Source: JAIPDZ01 sp034522175 (lineage in GTDB: Bacteria > Desulfobacterota > DSM-4660 > Desulfatiglandales > Desulfatiglandaceae). Taken from it: DNA of 64,000 bases. Location of the stretch: positions 62,001 to 126,000 of the forward strand of contig JAXHLQ010000001.1 in NCBI GenBank assembly GCA_034522175.1. Reading direction: 5' to 3'. The notes under the pieces were generated by a model. It had not been told where the DNA came from and did not search any database. It saw only the letters and a program-made list of their open reading frames with translations. Below are positions 28,847 to 39,124 of the stretch, piece by piece. The position numbers and the translations under genes are program-made. The number at the start of each line of letters is the position of its first letter. Position 1 is the stretch's first letter.

Positions 28847-29782
28847 TCACCTCAACGGCTTTTGGATTGGATGGGGAGCAGTCATGAAACCATCTTTTAA
28901 TCCCCTGATTTTTTCAAATACGGCTTTCTGATTGTTTCGATAGAATTCACGAGGCATTGCCCATACAAGGGACATAAGAACAATCGGGAAAAAAAGCATC
29001 CACTCTCTTAACAGAGCATGCTTTTTCATAAATAGCACCATCCCTTTTGCATAATAATATCGAATAATCGGGGTGTAATTGTCACCGCCGGTACTGGAAG
29101 AAACCTTGTGTAGCAACTTAGCGCGAGACGAAACCCATATTTCAAATCCAGCATCTCTGGCACGTTTGCAATAATCAATATCTTCCATGCTTACAAAATA
29201 ATCCTCATCAAGAAGCCCAATTTGATGGATCACGTTCTCCTTTATCAGCATACCGCATGACCAGACATAGTCTACTGGTCTGTCCTGAACATAATTCACA
29301 CTGTCACCCTGACCCTTAATTGAATCGCCGAGCAATACGGTCTTGAAGATGCCATTCCCTCCTATGGACCAGATCTTGTTCGGGTTGTCGAAGTAACAGA
29401 TTTTTGGCGATACGATACCGATTTGAGAAGAGGACTCGGCCGTCCGGACCAAATGCGTCAACATATCCGGATCACATTCGGTATCATTATTTAAAAGGAA
29501 CACATAATCTGGCTTTAACTTATTAATAGCGTATCTTATGCCAACGTTATTTCCAGCTGCGAAACCTAAGTTGGCTCCATTTTCAATCAATGTAATTCCT
29601 TTTTCGCTTCTCAAAAACTCGACAGAACCGTCCTTTGATCCATTATCCACCACAATGATCTCAACATGATCATACTTCAGATTCGCCAGACTACGGAGAC
29701 ACAGGGTAGTATCTTCCTTACCATTCCAGTTTAAAATGACGACAACGACCTCGGGAGATTTCATTATACTTGAACGCATCAT
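28847..29782 (-). CDS. Glycosyltransferase family 2 (rhamnosyltransferase-like)
   Basis: About 312 residues. VVVVILNWNGKEDTTLCLRS, IIVVDNGSKDGSVEFL, FLLNNDTECDPDML (DxD-like) and VSMEDIDYCKRARDAGFEIW (ED motif) match the WbbL/rhamnosyltransferase-like GT2 branch. The longer frame starts at 29860, but ATG at 29782 overlaps the stop of the preceding flavoprotein gene (ATGA), the usual coupled arrangement, so I take that as the start. Confidence 0.9.
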   Translation of the reverse strand: MMRSSIMKSPEVVVVILNWNGKEDTTLCLRSLANLKYDHVEIIVVDNGSKDGSVEFLRSEKGITLIENGANLGFAAGNNVGIRYAINKLKPDYVFLLNNDTECDPDMLTHLVRTAESSSQIGIVSPKICYFDNPNKIWSIGGNGIFKTVLLGDSIKGQGDSVNYVQDRPVDYVWSCGMLIKENVIHQIGLLDEDYFVSMEDIDYCKRARDAGFEIWVSSRAKLLHKVSSSTGGDNYTPIIRYYYAKGMVLFMKKHALLREWMLFFPIVLMSLVWAMPREFYRNNQKAVFEKIRGLKDGFMTAPHPIQKPLR

Positions 29783-31065
29783 ATCGTTTCCGCCACTCGT
29801 TTTCCGCTTAGGATGCTGTGATCCATATTGAAATACTCCCACTCTCCAAATCTGCCGCAAGGGAAGATATTGTTTTTTCGCAAAAATTCATGCACTGTCC
29901 CCACATTTTTTCTGTGATTGTGATCATAAATGATATATGCGTACTTTATATCTTTCACATCAGATACAACTATTTCATCATCCTTATTCAGAATTTTTGC
30001 CCTGATAAGATCGCGTACCACCCTGTCGATGATATTTGTCTTGGATATTTTTTTATACTGAGAATAGGCTACTTCCGTTGAAATAGAACTCATGCCTTCA
30101 GGGACCGTGGTTGGAGAAAAATTCATCTGAAAGCTGATCCGATGGAAACTGAACTGTTTTTCATAGAAGTAGATCCAATGCTTTTCCGATATGTTAGGTC
30201 TATTTACACCCAAGTTGACGCAGAGTATTGAGTTGTGTTGGAGATTTTTCGCAGCAGAAAGAATATTCGGAGGTATGTCTTTTATCAATCCGACAACCGC
30301 GGGCAATGGCAACGAGGAAATCATCTTTTCGTAGTGTTCTTTGGCACCTGTCTTAGAAATTATTGTTTTTCTCTTGCAATCAATCTCAACAATCTCTTCA
30401 TTCAAATGGAGTCGCTGAATAGGCTTTCCGAGGGCTTCAGGTAAGGAATAAATACCCCCATTTTTCGGATACCAGAAATCATTGTTAAAACCTATTCTTT
30501 CTTTAAGCTCGCCGAGCGCACCGGACAAAATTGTCTCAATATCCGGCTGCGGGACCCTTCGCTCAATCCAATCGTAATTCATACCAGAGGGGTGAATCGT
30601 CCAGAGCTTTTCTGCGTAAGGAACCATCAAATGCTTTGTAATTCCCTTGCCAAAGATCCGTTCCATCCATTCGTAATAGTCCTTGGGAGCAGGCTTTCCA
30701 TTTTCCATCTTCGCGTTAAACAGGCCCAAAATACACTCTTTAACGACCTCAACCGGCAGACCATAAAGATGGCCCTGGAATGGGAAGCGCGTATAGCAGC
30801 CAAATTGATCATGAAAGACCCAAGCCTCACGCTCGCGTGAAGCCAGATTTTCTTTTAATAGGCCCTTAATAAGAACAGATGCATAGGGGTCGATTGTATA
30901 AAGAATATGAGGTCCATAATCAAATGTGAAACCTCCTATTCGTATGGATCTGCAAAGCCCGCCAATTTCTTTGTTTTTTTCATAAATATCACACTCAGCA
31001 TTCAGATGGTACGCCGCACTTAGTCCAGAAAGTCCTGCACCTAAAACAACCACCTTTTGTTGCAT
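29779..31065 (-). CDS. FAD-dependent oxidoreductase, UDP-galactopyranose mutase-like
   Basis: 428 residues. KVVVLGAGLSGLSAAYHL is the dinucleotide-binding motif, and EKNKEIGGLCRSIRIGGFTF and FDYGPHILYT follow as in UDP-galactopyranose mutase and related flavoproteins. VPYAEKLWTIHPSGMNYDWI resembles the YxxKxW region of that group. These enzymes ring-contract UDP-Galp to UDP-Galf or act as amine-oxidase-like desaturases. The locus suggests a sugar substrate, but the match is to the broader family, not certainly to Glf. It is the first gene of a short minus-strand operon with two GT2 genes. Confidence 0.75.
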   Translation of the reverse strand: MQQKVVVLGAGLSGLSAAYHLNAECDIYEKNKEIGGLCRSIRIGGFTFDYGPHILYTIDPYASVLIKGLLKENLASREREAWVFHDQFGCYTRFPFQGHLYGLPVEVVKECILGLFNAKMENGKPAPKDYYEWMERIFGKGITKHLMVPYAEKLWTIHPSGMNYDWIERRVPQPDIETILSGALGELKERIGFNNDFWYPKNGGIYSLPEALGKPIQRLHLNEEIVEIDCKRKTIISKTGAKEHYEKMISSLPLPAVVGLIKDIPPNILSAAKNLQHNSILCVNLGVNRPNISEKHWIYFYEKQFSFHRISFQMNFSPTTVPEGMSSISTEVAYSQYKKISKTNIIDRVVRDLIRAKILNKDDEIVVSDVKDIKYAYIIYDHNHRKNVGTVHEFLRKNNIFPCGRFGEWEYFNMDHSILSGKRVAETI

Positions 31066-31324
31066 TGACGAATACTCCTTAAAAAACTGATTTTCTTGAA
31101 AGTTCGGTAAGTTAAGAACTCAAGTTTCGCACCCAAAAATAGCGCTTAAAGAGACTATAAAGTAGTTGCAGGAAGTATTTTTGATAGTAATGGACTCCAT
31201 TTTGGTATAATACATTGAAATCACAAAATAAACCAACAAAAGAACTTCGACACAATGCATACCACAAATTTGAGAAAGTTCAAAGGAGAAATTGCAAATT
31301 ATGTGAATAGCCGTAACAATATTT

Positions 31325-31978
31325 GGTAACGTTCAAAAGGTTTGGCATGGAATATAAAGATTGAAAAAAAAAATGCGGTCTGTTCCTAAGGTTGAGGTTA
31401 CCACACCAAGACCAAAGGAACGAGGCCGCGATGAAACAAGACATACCACGCCCTCTGGCAGGACAACCTGAAAAAAGAAGGACAGCCACCCGCACATGGA
31501 CAAAATCAAGGGACTGATCGGCATTGAACTTCCAGAATACGAATATGAGTTACGCAAAGAACAGGACAAACCCCGAAAGAACAGGTGCAAACACGATATC
31601 AATCCAGCAAGGCCAAAATCACGGAGCTGATCCAGACCTTCAAAGACAAAGGCTACCGGCACGGCGCATCATATCTGGAAAACCTCGCTGGCCGGTTGTT
31701 CACCAATATCGAAATATGGCTGAAAACTGGCGTCATCGCCCTGAAGACCACTTCCTTATTGGAGAGGGTTTTTCGTCAAATTCGCCGCCGTCTCAAACGA
31801 ACCGCCTGGGGATGGTCAGACAAAGCCGTCAGCAAGCTATCCAAGATGATCATGCTCAAGCAATATCCCGGAGTAAATGGGAGCAATTCTGGTTGAAAAA
31901 GTGCGGCATCGAGGGTCACTTTACCATCTCCATCAGATCGGTTGAATTGACACCATGCCAAACCTTTTGAACGTTACC
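31325..31978. mobile_element. 654-bp element with perfect 26-bp inverted ends and a transposase remnant
   Basis: GGTAACGTTCAAAAGGTTTG plus GCATGG at 31325-31350 is repeated exactly inverted at 31953-31978. Inside, on the plus strand, lie scraps of a transposase C-terminus in shifted frames (IKGLIGIELPEYEYELRKEQ near 31510, then TSLLERVFRQIRRRLKRTAW and SDKAVSKLSKMIMLKQY at 31750-31870). Only the end of the gene is left, so this looks like a deletion derivative that kept both ends. No clear target duplication was seen. Transposase family not recognised with confidence. Confidence 0.8.
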
Positions 31979-32063
31979 GAAAGTTTACGCCACCATTCTA
32001 TTTCCTTTTCAACGGATCTTCCAATTTAAAATGGAAGCTGTTAATCATTTAAGCAGTTAATTT

Positions 32064-33713
32064 TTATGCCTTTCTGCGCTCTTCGACAAGTTTTTTTCTA
32101 GTGAACACATTTGCCTTCCTGCATGGGATCGCATCTGGCAGCGTTACATTAGCTGTTTTGAGGAGTAGATCGCCCCGTTCTCTTGGTCTCGGAACTGTCT
32201 GTACGTGAACATCGCCGATAATTACTTCTGTCGCGCAGAGAGAAGAAAGTTCCTCGATCCCTTCTTCAATCGTAACTTCTACGCTTTGCCAAAGTCGACG
32301 AAGGTGATACGCAATCAGATAGGCCAGCATAATGGTAAAAACATGTGCTCGTGTCCGGTTGGCTTTTCTCACAAAGATCCCACGAAGATTCAGCAACGTT
32401 GTCTTCATCGTTCGAAAAGCCCATTCGACTTCCATAAGGCCTTTGTATCGATCATGAACAGTTTGTTTTGAGGCGGTTTCAACCGAAAGATCCGTCTTAA
32501 TGACATAGCACCCGTCGAGCTTTTGTTGTTCTTCCAATTCTGTGTCTTCGATCTCAATACTGAGCGTCCGGCCTTGAGCATTGACAGTTGCCCATGTATT
32601 CATGTTGAGTTTCTTTGCCTTTTCGTTCACTGCACGTCTGGCAACATCTACTTTGGCCCTGGGATGTTCAGCTAAGTATTCGACCTTTTGCGCACAAACA
32701 TCTCGTAGTTTTCTAAGCTTGCTCTGCCGGTTTTCTTCGATCTCCATGGCCCTGACCGGATTGCGCCGGTATATATAGCGGATGCCTTCCACTACCGCCT
32801 CACACACGGTCTCGTCAAAAAGCTCCATCTGGACCACATGATTCTTCAGCAACGTCTCAATTTGAGCCTTGGTCAGCGCCGTTATGTAATGATATTTCTC
32901 TTCAGAAAGATCACAGATCTGGGCACTCTTGATCATGCCCCGGTCACCGACAAACGTTACTGCCTCGATTCCAAAACGTTTTGCAACTTTGTCTACTTGA
33001 TTCTTAAATGTACGCGTATCCTGCGTATTGCCCCGGAAAACTTCACAGGAAACAGGCTGCCCCTCGTCATCCGTTAACAATCCAATTACAATCTGTTTTT
33101 TCCCTTTCTTGCGATCACGGTTATACCCATAATCCCCAAGTTCATTCTGATCGCCTTCCAAATAACTGCTGGTCACATCATACAGATATAGATTGGGCTT
33201 TTCGACCTTATAGCGGCCATTAAAAAGACGCTTTTCAATGGCCGCCTGATGATCATGCAGCCAATCCATTGCCGAGTACAAATCATCTTCACAAAACGAA
33301 TCCAATCCGAGGATATCGCAAGCTGCATGACTCTGCGCCAGGCGAGTTGCAGAAAGACGCGATACAGACCCAATCACAGTGGAAATGACCATCCACAGAG
33401 ACAGCTTAGCTTGTTCGCTGTGCCCAATGGCTTTGACAATACCCAGTCGCTTGGCCAATTGATACAGAAACCACACTGCCCCTACACTCAATCCCTGTTG
33501 TGTCTTCACCCCTTTATCTGGAACTCTTAGAGCAGCCAAATTCCGTTTATTTGCCAAAGCGAGCTTAATTGCCTCTATCTCGTCGTCATCACATTTCGAT
33601 AGATTCGCAATTGTGTCATGACAGGCTTTGCCCTTCTTTCGATATGAATTCCTCAGGAGCGTCCGGCGATAAGTCTTGCCATTGACAGTGCATGTTTGAT
33701 CATCAACGTGCAT
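32064..33713 (-). CDS. IS1634-family DDE transposase
   Basis: 549 residues, intact. YLYDVTSSYLEGDQNELGDY carries the first Asp, AVTFVGDRGMIKSAQ the second, and YKGLMEVEWAFRTMKTTLLN the Y-R/E-type third-acid region, as in the IS1634 family of large IS4-related transposases. Start at 33713 lies only about 10 nt from a near-perfect promoter, implying a leaderless transcript. The element's exact ends were not resolved; it should lie between about 31,980 and 33,840, as the neighbouring GT-C gene ends normally at 33843. Confidence 0.92.
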   Translation of the reverse strand: MHVDDQTCTVNGKTYRRTLLRNSYRKKGKACHDTIANLSKCDDDEIEAIKLALANKRNLAALRVPDKGVKTQQGLSVGAVWFLYQLAKRLGIVKAIGHSEQAKLSLWMVISTVIGSVSRLSATRLAQSHAACDILGLDSFCEDDLYSAMDWLHDHQAAIEKRLFNGRYKVEKPNLYLYDVTSSYLEGDQNELGDYGYNRDRKKGKKQIVIGLLTDDEGQPVSCEVFRGNTQDTRTFKNQVDKVAKRFGIEAVTFVGDRGMIKSAQICDLSEEKYHYITALTKAQIETLLKNHVVQMELFDETVCEAVVEGIRYIYRRNPVRAMEIEENRQSKLRKLRDVCAQKVEYLAEHPRAKVDVARRAVNEKAKKLNMNTWATVNAQGRTLSIEIEDTELEEQQKLDGCYVIKTDLSVETASKQTVHDRYKGLMEVEWAFRTMKTTLLNLRGIFVRKANRTRAHVFTIMLAYLIAYHLRRLWQSVEVTIEEGIEELSSLCATEVIIGDVHVQTVPRPRERGDLLLKTANVTLPDAIPCRKANVFTRKKLVEERRKA

Positions 33714-33723
33714 AGTGACTACT

Positions 33724-33751
33724 ATTATATTACATAGAAATACACTGTCAA
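33724..33751 (-). promoter_or_regulatory. Near-consensus promoter of the IS1634 transposase
   Basis: On the minus strand TTGACA (33751-33746) and TATAAT (33729-33724) with a 16-nt spacer. The expected transcript start (about 33717) is only about four bases before the ATG at 33713, so the mRNA would be leaderless. No Shine-Dalgarno is visible. Confidence 0.8.
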
Positions 33752-34952
33752 TGGTTTTTTACAACTTTCTATGCATTATTTTTAGTGTCTACACATTTTG
33801 AGCTAAAATGATCACTTTTACTACTACTATCAATGGGTTATATTAATATCGGCCTTGGAAGATCCGTTTCAATATTATTGATTTTAAGTAAACATTTCTA
33901 TCTTCGTTAGTTTTCGGATTACTCCGATCATTGATAAAGGAAACAACAAATGAAATATTACTCCTTTCTTTGACATCAAATGGAACCAAAAAGTCAATAA
34001 AGTCTTCCTTAGTATCAAATGTCTTTTCTATCAACACAGCCTTTTCTTTGTTTCCCTCTTTTTGAATTTCAATTTTGAGTTTTGCGTATTGATCAAATGC
34101 TTTTGTTCCTCTCCCAGTAACAAGCAGTTCGTAGTTGTCTTTGCCCAGAAGATATGTGGGTGTTGTTATAGATCCATTCCAAGACATGACCAAAGGATCA
34201 CCCTTATATGGACTGGATAATCTACAGGAGTTGATATCTATTTTCAAGGTTTCTTTTGGTAGATATTTAACCAGTAGAATACTCGGATTTATGGAATAAA
34301 TATCAACACATGTTTCTCCATTATCACCAATCTTCCTAATGATTGAGGATTTCTCAATTCTATCAATATATCTCTGCATTGACTCAAGCTTACTCTTGCT
34401 TTTTACGATACTCTTTGCGGTAATATTACTTGGGAATACAAATAACCAATCCTCATCTGATGAAAACGTGTTTATTTCCAAAAGAGGAACGACACCATAA
34501 GGCATTTTCAATCTCTTTAAATCCTGTGAGTGTATCCGTAGTTCTTTGGCAATAACCACTTTGGTAAAACCCTTCAGCATATTAATTTCATCAATTACGT
34601 TTGTTCGTGTATCTTTCATCTTATAGTTAATTCTTGCAGTCTTAAGTGATGAATACGCCTGTGGTAATAAAAGGGTCAGGGAAATGAACAGTGAAAGAAC
34701 AATCGTTACCCATTTACTATTAGGAAATATCCGTTGTTGAACGAGTCGAAAGAAATAGTAAAAAATATATATACCAGATGCGAATAAAAGTGAAATATAT
34801 GGGTATACTAGAACGAAATTTCTGTGAAAGTTTACTTTCATATTTGTCATATATATTAGATACAATAAGGGAAATATTAACGCAAAAGGCAGAAGAGGTC
34901 TGAAGAAAACACCAAGAACACCAATTCCTATTAATAGGGTGTACGCCTGATA

Positions 34953-36260
34953 TTACGTCCCGACTTCGGGGAAATGACGGCCAAGAAAGAACGACCAGAA
35001 ATGTTCCCAACGATTGCTCAGCACAAGAGATCGAAGCGTAAGGACAGTTTGACCGCCATCAATAGTCCATCGCATGCCTGACTTCTTTAACCGGGCGCCA
35101 ATAAGATTCTTGCAGGCAGCTTCAACGATGCCGCTTCCGATCGGGAGATTCTTTTGGCGGAGCTCGAAATAATTCATCCGCCTCCTGTTTCGTTGGAGGT
35201 ACTTGAGTTCAGTTTCAATTTCTGGATTCCCTTTGAGTTTGCTCCGCCTATATCGCACGGCTCGAATCACCTTGGAGGCACCGTTGAAATCTTCTTTTAA
35301 AATGGTCCGTTGCTTTTTGTACCAGATCTTTGCGTCCGCTTCATCCCGAAACAGTAGACTGGACAGCTTTGAAAGATGTTCGCAGACATGAAAAAAATCA
35401 ACCACATGAATAGCATCAGGGAATTTTTTACGAAAGAATATCCATAAATCACGCGCCCCGTCAGCGATACACACAATATGCCTGAATTTGTGTTTTTGGG
35501 TTATGGCTTCGATCTCTTTTTCCAGAAGATGCTTCGCTCGGATTTTCCCGTCCTCTGGCATTCGGCCGATATATACGGTGTTTAGCCTATTACCGTCGGC
35601 GTCGTACGTGGTCACTGTGGCTGCCGTGGCCTGTTTCCATCCCTTTTTTCTGATAGCAACAGATGTGGAATCCATACTCATAGCCAAGGTTACAGCTTCT
35701 TCAGGAACTGTTTGTTGGGATTGAACCATGTCAAGGAATCCACTTGTTTCTAAAAAGTCGCCAACATATTCGAGAACCCTTTTTACGGTTCCTTCTGAGG
35801 GTTTCATCAGCGTCCATTTTTCACAATGCTTGACAAACTCCCTGAGGGTCATGGATGCCAAGCTGTAACAGATATATTCAGCAGCAGCGAAGCTTACATA
35901 GTCATTTATGAACTTGAGTTTTCCCTCAAGGGGACAGATGCTGCGATTTGCTCTGTTGCTTTGATAGATTCCCCTTTGGAGAGAGATTTCCCCCAACAGG
36001 GTTAAGTATTTTCCCAAAGACAGAAATTTACGATAGTGTTTTTGGTCCTCATGGGTAATCGCTTTAGCCTGTTCGTCGTTCTGCGCGAACAACTCGCTGA
36101 GCCCGGAGGCACCTGATTTGCCGAGCGTCTCAAAAAACTGTTTTTCAACATGCTGCACCCTTGCACCGTCAAATGGGTACTTTGCAAGGGCTTTGAGTTG
36201 CTCGACTACGCCAACTCGAACTGCCGATATTATTGCGGATGGGACGCCTCGTGTTTCCAT
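34953..36260 (-). CDS. ISKra4-family transposase
   Basis: About 435 residues. VTLAMSMDSTSVAIRKKGWK has the first acid, IVCIADGARDLWIFFRKKFP the second, and LPIGSGIVEAACKNLIGARL with KKSGMRWTIDGGQTVLTLRS is the hallmark C-terminal block of ISKra4 transposases. The start is the ATG at 36260; the open frame reaches a TTG at 36269 that lies in the promoter. An overlapping palindrome at the promoter may serve as operator. Full length. Confidence 0.93.
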   Translation of the reverse strand: METRGVPSAIISAVRVGVVEQLKALAKYPFDGARVQHVEKQFFETLGKSGASGLSELFAQNDEQAKAITHEDQKHYRKFLSLGKYLTLLGEISLQRGIYQSNRANRSICPLEGKLKFINDYVSFAAAEYICYSLASMTLREFVKHCEKWTLMKPSEGTVKRVLEYVGDFLETSGFLDMVQSQQTVPEEAVTLAMSMDSTSVAIRKKGWKQATAATVTTYDADGNRLNTVYIGRMPEDGKIRAKHLLEKEIEAITQKHKFRHIVCIADGARDLWIFFRKKFPDAIHVVDFFHVCEHLSKLSSLLFRDEADAKIWYKKQRTILKEDFNGASKVIRAVRYRRSKLKGNPEIETELKYLQRNRRRMNYFELRQKNLPIGSGIVEAACKNLIGARLKKSGMRWTIDGGQTVLTLRSLVLSNRWEHFWSFFLGRHFPEVGT

Positions 36261-36298
36261 ATATGACAAAACATACTATTTTTGTCATATAATGTCAA
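36260..36298 (-). promoter_or_regulatory. Promoter with perfect 12-bp palindromic operator, ISKra4 element
   Basis: On the minus strand TTGACA (36298-36293), 17-nt spacer, TATGTT (36275-36270). A perfect inverted repeat TATATGACAAAA / TTTTGTCATATA (36260-36271 and 36280-36291, 8-nt gap) covers the spacer, the -10 box and the first base of the start codon. A dimeric repressor, or the transposase itself, could bind here. The transcript would be nearly leaderless. Confidence 0.75.
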
Positions 36299-37546
36299 GA
36301 TAAAAAAGTCAGATGCGCTTTTTACAATGGATTTAGGAACGTAATATGGTGCGTACACCCCTATTAATATTATATTCACTAATCCAAGATTCTTATAGAA
36401 CTGATCCATTTGAAAATTAAAATGCTCCCAGCCTGGTATGCTGGTATATGTATAATGTCCCAAAATTTTGTAATGCCTGATTTCGAAACCAACTCCCTTA
36501 AGAAATCCTTTCAAATCCATAAACGCGTATGGCATAATCAAAAAAAAGACCATAATGGGTATTGCCGGAATCAGAAACCACATATATGGTCTGACTGCTT
36601 CCTTTGATTGGCTATAGACTACTATAAACGCCAAAAAAGGAATAGACACACAAAGTGCTGCATTATATTTTGTCGCGACAGAAACCCCTACAAATATCAA
36701 CGATAAAATCAAATGCGACTGATTCTTATACTTTATAAAAAGGACAGAAAAAAAGACGACCATAAGCACGAAAAAGCTAACGGGGGCATCTACACTAGCC
36801 AAGGACGACATATTAATATGGTACGGTAATATAGCCAAAAAGAAAGCTGCTATTAGACCAATCCATTTGTTGAAAACGTGTTTTCCAATAAGATAAGTCA
36901 CCCAGACTGCACCTGTGCCTAATAACGCACTTAAGACACGGTTCCAATGATAAAAACTGGGATGTGAGATTGTCCAATTCCAACCAGTATCCGCATTTAT
37001 GACGAGGTCTTTCATGTTTGTTAAATGGGGTATCACTGTTTCGGGACGTCCCATTAGGTAAAAATAATGCAGAATATCCACGATAAGGTTCGAATATATC
37101 ATCATGGAACCGTAATTAAAAAAATGTGGATTATAATCACCAGTTCTCAAGATTTTGAGTGCTGTACTGGCTATTTGAGGCTCGTCCCAATGATATAGAT
37201 ATGGCAAACCTATTTTTGTATGAAAATATCTCAACAGGAATGCGAATAGGATAATAAAAACAGCGATAATTCGACAATAATTGTTTCTAAAATAATATTT
37301 CAAATTATCACAAAATTTATATACTGAAATCATATCCATACTCTTTAGCATAGCTCTATTTATTTGTTTAGAATGGTCAGACTTTTAGGGAGAGTTATAT
37401 TCATTGAAGAAACCTTTGGGCCACCTAACAACGCGGCTCCTCACAGGGCCGCGAGGGGTGCTGCTTGATACTGTAGACCAGTTTCGGAAGTTGTCGGAAG
37501 TCTTTTGTAGGCGACATAATGACCAAAGCCTGAATGGACACCGCGA

Positions 37547-39111
37547 CTATTTGTCTGCGACGTCACGCCGAATTAGAATCCCATAGTTCTGCCCGCTGTC
37601 AATAAGCTCTGCCATTTCGGAATCTGAAAGAGAGGACACATCGCGGATGTTTTTTTCTCCCATGTCAACCCTTGACGGATTGATCAAATATTTAAGTTGA
37701 TAATTCTCCGAATACAGTTCCTTACTTAATCCCCACCCCATATCGGATGATGACTTCATCCAGGCGGCAATCAGCGTCGGTTTCCGCGAAATCACATAAT
37801 GAGGATCAAATTTGGTATGACCCGGCCGTCCCTTCGCCTGACCTTTCATTTTTCCGATGTGCTTGTCATTTAATCCAAGCATGTCAATAGTGAAGAGGCC
37901 AGAAAAAAAAGGGATTTTACCACAAGCATCAACGGCAAGAGTCGCACCGGGATGATTTTGCCCAGAAATCTGCCCGTCTCAATCCAAGAATCGTACTTGC
38001 CGATGGTGTACTCGAATCTACCGTCTTTCAGAACGAAAAGAAAAGGTGTCATCAATAGCAAGAGTATGGCCGTATAAAGAGCAAACCGATTCAGGCGACT
38101 GGTTGCGTATAGGACAGTGTATATGGCCATCGGGATCAATGCAACCACGAATCGCTCATAATAGACGTCTCCGCCAATATATATCAGATAGCTTGACCAA
38201 GCTGCAAAGAAGATAATAGCAAAGTTCAACCGATCGATAAACCGTCGAGAGATCCTCTTGTCTAACAAAATTAGGGCGGCGAGAGGTATTGCCAGCCAAA
38301 CGCCTGTGTTTAAAGAATGGGACTTAAGGAATGCTAACCCCTTATATAAACGGTCAAAAAGATCTCGGCTGATCTTATTATAGAAAGTGTTTGCGATGAC
38401 GTCATTATAGTAGATGACCCGAAAGGCGGTGTAAGCAAACATCACTAAAGCCAGAATCAGTGTGAGATTGATTGCGGAGCGACGATCGCCCTTAATCAGC
38501 AGATACACAAGACAAATGAACGGCAGGATGAATCCATCAACACGGCTGAATAGTGACAGAACACAAAAAGCAGAGAGGTAGAAAAAACCACCCTGCTTCT
38601 TTTTAACCACACCTTCAACCGATATCCAAGCGCCAATCGTTATCCACAGAATAAGGTTGGTCTCAAGTCCAGTAGCCCCGTTCACCCACACAAAAGGATT
38701 CAGACTTAGCAATACAACCCCAATGCTGGCAAGCCGTTCTCCCAATTCATCTCGGCAATATCTCCAAAATGTCAGCAAAGCGAAAGCCAGAAATACGCAG
38801 TTGATTAAGACGCTGGCGGGATATACCCAATCTTTTCCTAAAGCCAAAGTCGGAGATAAAATCACCGTGTATAGGAAATTTGAATAACCTTCGACCCTCT
38901 CTCCAGCATTGAATACAAGACCATTGCCTCTATAAAAATTCTCCGCGTATCGATAAGAGATATAGGCGTCGTCACTCCCGATTGCCTGACAGCTTGACGC
39001 AGTTCCCAGCTGCCCAAAAGCTGCGTGCGCGATTGTTCCGCCAATTGCCACAAGCAAGGACAAAAATAGAATGAGTTTTTGCCTTGATTTAAGATTGCAA
39101 TTCATGTTCAC
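37547..39111 (-). CDS. GT-C membrane glycosyltransferase, AftB-like (one frameshift)
   Basis: Multi-helix protein with the first-loop motif GSDDAYISYRYAENFYRGNG and FNAGERVEGYSNFLY, as in the family that includes mycobacterial arabinofuranosyltransferase AftB and many uncharacterised relatives. The main frame stops at 37870. One missing base near 37955 restores GATLAVDACGKIPFFSGLFT, then IDMLGLNDKHIGKMKGQAKG and FDPHYVISRKPTLIAAW, a C-terminal periplasmic domain typical of the family, to a stop at 37547. About 520 residues in all. It probably uses a polyprenyl-phosphate sugar as donor on the outer face of the inner membrane. Confidence 0.85.
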
Positions 39112-39124
39112 AGGTCAACAGTCT

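Larger units (their letters stand above)
34937..36360 (-). mobile_element. ISKra4-family insertion sequence with 9-bp target duplication
   Basis: 1,424 bp. Left end GGGTGTACGCCTGATATTAC (34937 on) and right end, reversed, GGGTGTACGCACCATATTAC (from 36360) are imperfect inverted repeats. CTATTAATA flanks both sides (34928-34936 and 36361-36369). It carries one transposase on the minus strand and sits inside a GT-C gene. Confidence 0.93.
33843..37351 (-). pseudogene. GT-C (PMT/ArnT-like) membrane glycosyltransferase split by an ISKra4 insertion
   Basis: The 5' part (37351-36361) has FAFLLRYFHTKIGLPYLYHW with DEPQIASTALKILRTGDYNP, the acidic first-loop motif of polyprenyl-phosphate-sugar transferases, followed by about nine helices. 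The 3' part (34936-33843) has two or three more helices and a C-terminal periplasmic beta domain of about 250 residues. Removing the insertion and one copy of its 9-bp target repeat joins the parts in frame: LVNIILIG runs straight into IGVLGVFFRPLLPFALIFPL. The whole would be about 695 residues. The flanks have no other damage, so the insertion is probably recent. Likely role: transfer of a lipid-linked sugar to a glycan in the periplasm. Confidence 0.88.

Noticed and set aside
31990..33840. Exact borders of the IS1634 element
   Set aside because: Weak GATC-containing similarity near 32000 and 33815 was seen, but neither convincing inverted repeats nor a target duplication could be fixed by eye, so only the transposase is called.
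37404..37586. 60-codon plus-strand open frame near the GT-C genes
   Set aside because: No ribosome site or family, and it overlaps the end of an established minus-strand gene.
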